Shown: positions 21,597 to 22,809 of the stretch, one piece after another | Numbering within the stretch: position 1 is the first letter of the stretch | Layout of the letters: the number at the start of each line of letters is the position of its first letter | NCBI GenBank assembly: GCA_036522155.1 | Contig: DATDGI010000322.1 | Span: 1 to 22,809, forward strand | Direction of reading: 5' to 3' | Length of the DNA: 22,809 nt | Origin: UBA9676 sp036522155 | GTDB taxonomy: Bacteria > Actinomycetota > Actinomycetes > Streptosporangiales > Streptosporangiaceae | Made by a program: the position numbers and the translations under genes | The notes under the pieces: model-generated | Seen by the model: the letters and a program-made list of their open reading frames with translations, nothing else | Databases searched by the model: none | What the model was told of the DNA's origin: nothing

Positions 21597-22796
21597 CTAC
21601 CGTCCCTTGGCCAGGTTGGCCGACAGTTCGGCCTCGTACTGCTGGGCCACCGTGAAGCTGCTGGTGAACTTGGTCAGCCCGGTCTTGGGGTCGACGGTGA
21701 CGAAATACAGCAGGTTGCCGTGGTCCGGGTGGAGCGCGGCCCGGATGGCGACGTCGCCGGGGCTGTCGATCGGGGTGGGCGGCAGGCCGGTGTGCACGTA
21801 GGTGTTGTACGGCGAGCGCACCCGGGCCTGGGCCGACGTGGCCCGGATCCCGTAGGTGTGCAGCGCGTACATGACCGTGCTGTCCAGCTGCAGCTTGATC
21901 CCGGAGTTGAGCCGGTTGTAGATCACCTCGGCGATCTTGGGGAAGTCCGCCGGGTTCCTGCCTTCCGCCTGGATGAGGCTGGCCACCACGATGACCTGGT
22001 CCTCGGTGAGCTGGGCATGGGCGGCCGCGGACGGCAGGCTGACGCTGGCCGCCTCGACCCCGAACCGGGTCACCATCGCCTGCAGCACCTTGACCGGCGG
22101 CGTGTTCGGCTGGATGTCGTAGGTCGCCGGGAACAGGTAACCCTCGGGGTTGGCCTTGGCGAACGACGGCAGGTCCAGCGCCGGGACGTCCTTGATCGCC
22201 TGCTGGTAGCCGCTCAGGTTCTTGGTCCCCTGCCCCAGCTCGGCGATGATCTGGGACAGCCGCTGCCCCTCCGGGATGGTGATCCTGGTCTGGATGCGGG
22301 ACGACGGCTTCAGCAGCAGCGCGAACGCCAGCGCCGCCGCCATGTGCCGGTGCACCCGGTAGTAGCCCGGCTCCAAGGTCGAGCCCTTCCCGCTGGCCTT
22401 GGCCGCGTTCTGGAACGCCCGGGCCGTCTCCACCACTCCGGCCTGCTGCAGCCGCTGCCCGACCACCGCCGCGGTGTCGCCCGGATAGATCCGCACCGTC
22501 AGCGAGCCGGTACCCGGGCCGCTGTAGTCCGGCGGGTGCAGGTAGAAGTGGTCGACGTAGTAGTACGCCCCGCCGGCGCCCAGCACCAGCAGCAGGATCA
22601 CGCTGATAGCGAGCCACTGCGCGATCCGGCGCATCCGGCTCTTGCGCTTGCCGCCGGAGCGCCCTGAGCGGCCCGAGCGGCCGCCACGGGCCTGGCGGTC
22701 ATCCAGGCGGGTGCCTGCCCGGCTGGTGCCGCTGGTCAGGCCGGGCAGGAAGTCGTTTTCGTCGTCTTCTTCGGCCCAGCCCTGGTCGTCGTCCAC
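21597..22796 (-). CDS. mltG: Endolytic transglycosylase MltG, start may lie outside the window
   Basis: Membrane-bound YceG-family lytic transglycosylase that cuts nascent peptidoglycan strands. From GTG at 22796 it has 399 residues: an acidic then Arg/Gly/Ser-rich cytoplasmic N-terminus (1-58), one transmembrane helix (about 59-80), a LysM-like region (about 98-190) and the catalytic domain. The catalytic glutamate is expected at Glu278 in VASLIQAEGRNP; KIAEVIYNRL, LQLDSTVMYAL and SPYNTYVHTGLPPTPI are family signatures. The frame is open to the window edge and the GTG has only a weak ribosome-binding site, so the protein could be longer. Followed by aroE after 23 bases, as in other actinomycetes. 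Confidence 0.94.
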   Translation of the reverse strand: MDDDQGWAEEDDENDFLPGLTSGTSRAGTRLDDRQARGGRSGRSGRSGGKRKSRMRRIAQWLAISVILLLVLGAGGAYYYVDHFYLHPPDYSGPGTGSLTVRIYPGDTAAVVGQRLQQAGVVETARAFQNAAKASGKGSTLEPGYYRVHRHMAAALAFALLLKPSSRIQTRITIPEGQRLSQIIAELGQGTKNLSGYQQAIKDVPALDLPSFAKANPEGYLFPATYDIQPNTPPVKVLQAMVTRFGVEAASVSLPSAAAHAQLTEDQVIVVASLIQAEGRNPADFPKIAEVIYNRLNSGIKLQLDSTVMYALHTYGIRATSAQARVRSPYNTYVHTGLPPTPIDSPGDVAIRAALHPDHGNLLYFVTVDPKTGLTKFTSSFTVAQQYEAELSANLAKGR

Positions 22797-22809
22797 GTCC
22801 CCGTACCAG

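Noticed and set aside
1..22809. tRNA or rRNA genes, insertion sequences, integrase or phage genes
   Set aside because: No tRNA cloverleaf, transposase motif, terminal repeats or phage protein was recognised; the only mobile-associated module is the toxin-antitoxin pair.

Overview
The window comes from a high-GC Gram-positive bacterium of the class Actinomycetes. Coding DNA is very GC-rich with strong G/C third-position bias. The gene orders argCJBDFRGH and infC-rpmI-rplT-rRNA methyltransferase-(histidine kinase)-pheS-pheT are typical of Streptomyces, Mycobacterium and relatives. Genus cannot be fixed from the sequence alone. Nearly all core genes lie on the minus strand, so they read from high to low coordinates.

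Right end (22.8-20.7 kb): mltG (septal/terminal lytic transglycosylase) and aroE (shikimate dehydrogenase) form a small minus-strand pair. Facing them on the plus strand is a two-gene AbrB/VapC toxin-antitoxin unit (20057-20724). This module separates aroE from a translation cluster that is normally distant from it: infC (apparently starting at an AUC codon behind a long structured leader), rpmI, rplT, a SpoU/TrmH-type rRNA methyltransferase, a soluble PAS-histidine kinase, and pheS-pheT (20.0-12.2 kb).

Middle (12.2-8.6 kb): an accessory pocket between pheT and argC. It holds an MFS exporter, a 500-base gene-poor stretch, a six-helix membrane diguanylate cyclase and a small four-cysteine lipoprotein. 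The gene-poor stretch contains the most unusual item here: three tandem 67-68 base repeats. Each carries a strong Shine-Dalgarno and an identical seven-codon micro-ORF (MRGHEWT-stop), with a 24-base perfect palindrome on one side and a GC hairpin on the other.

Left end (8.5-0 kb): the full arginine operon argC-J-B-D-F-R-G-H. Successive genes from argC to argG overlap by 1-4 bases, so they are probably translationally coupled. It is driven from a recognisable promoter overlapped by ARG-box-like TGCAT half sites, the expected target of the ArgR encoded within the operon. argH is set apart by a 103-base spacer with a perfect 17-base inverted repeat and runs off the left edge. Together these genes make arginine from glutamate via the acetylated cycle, ornithine, citrulline and argininosuccinate.
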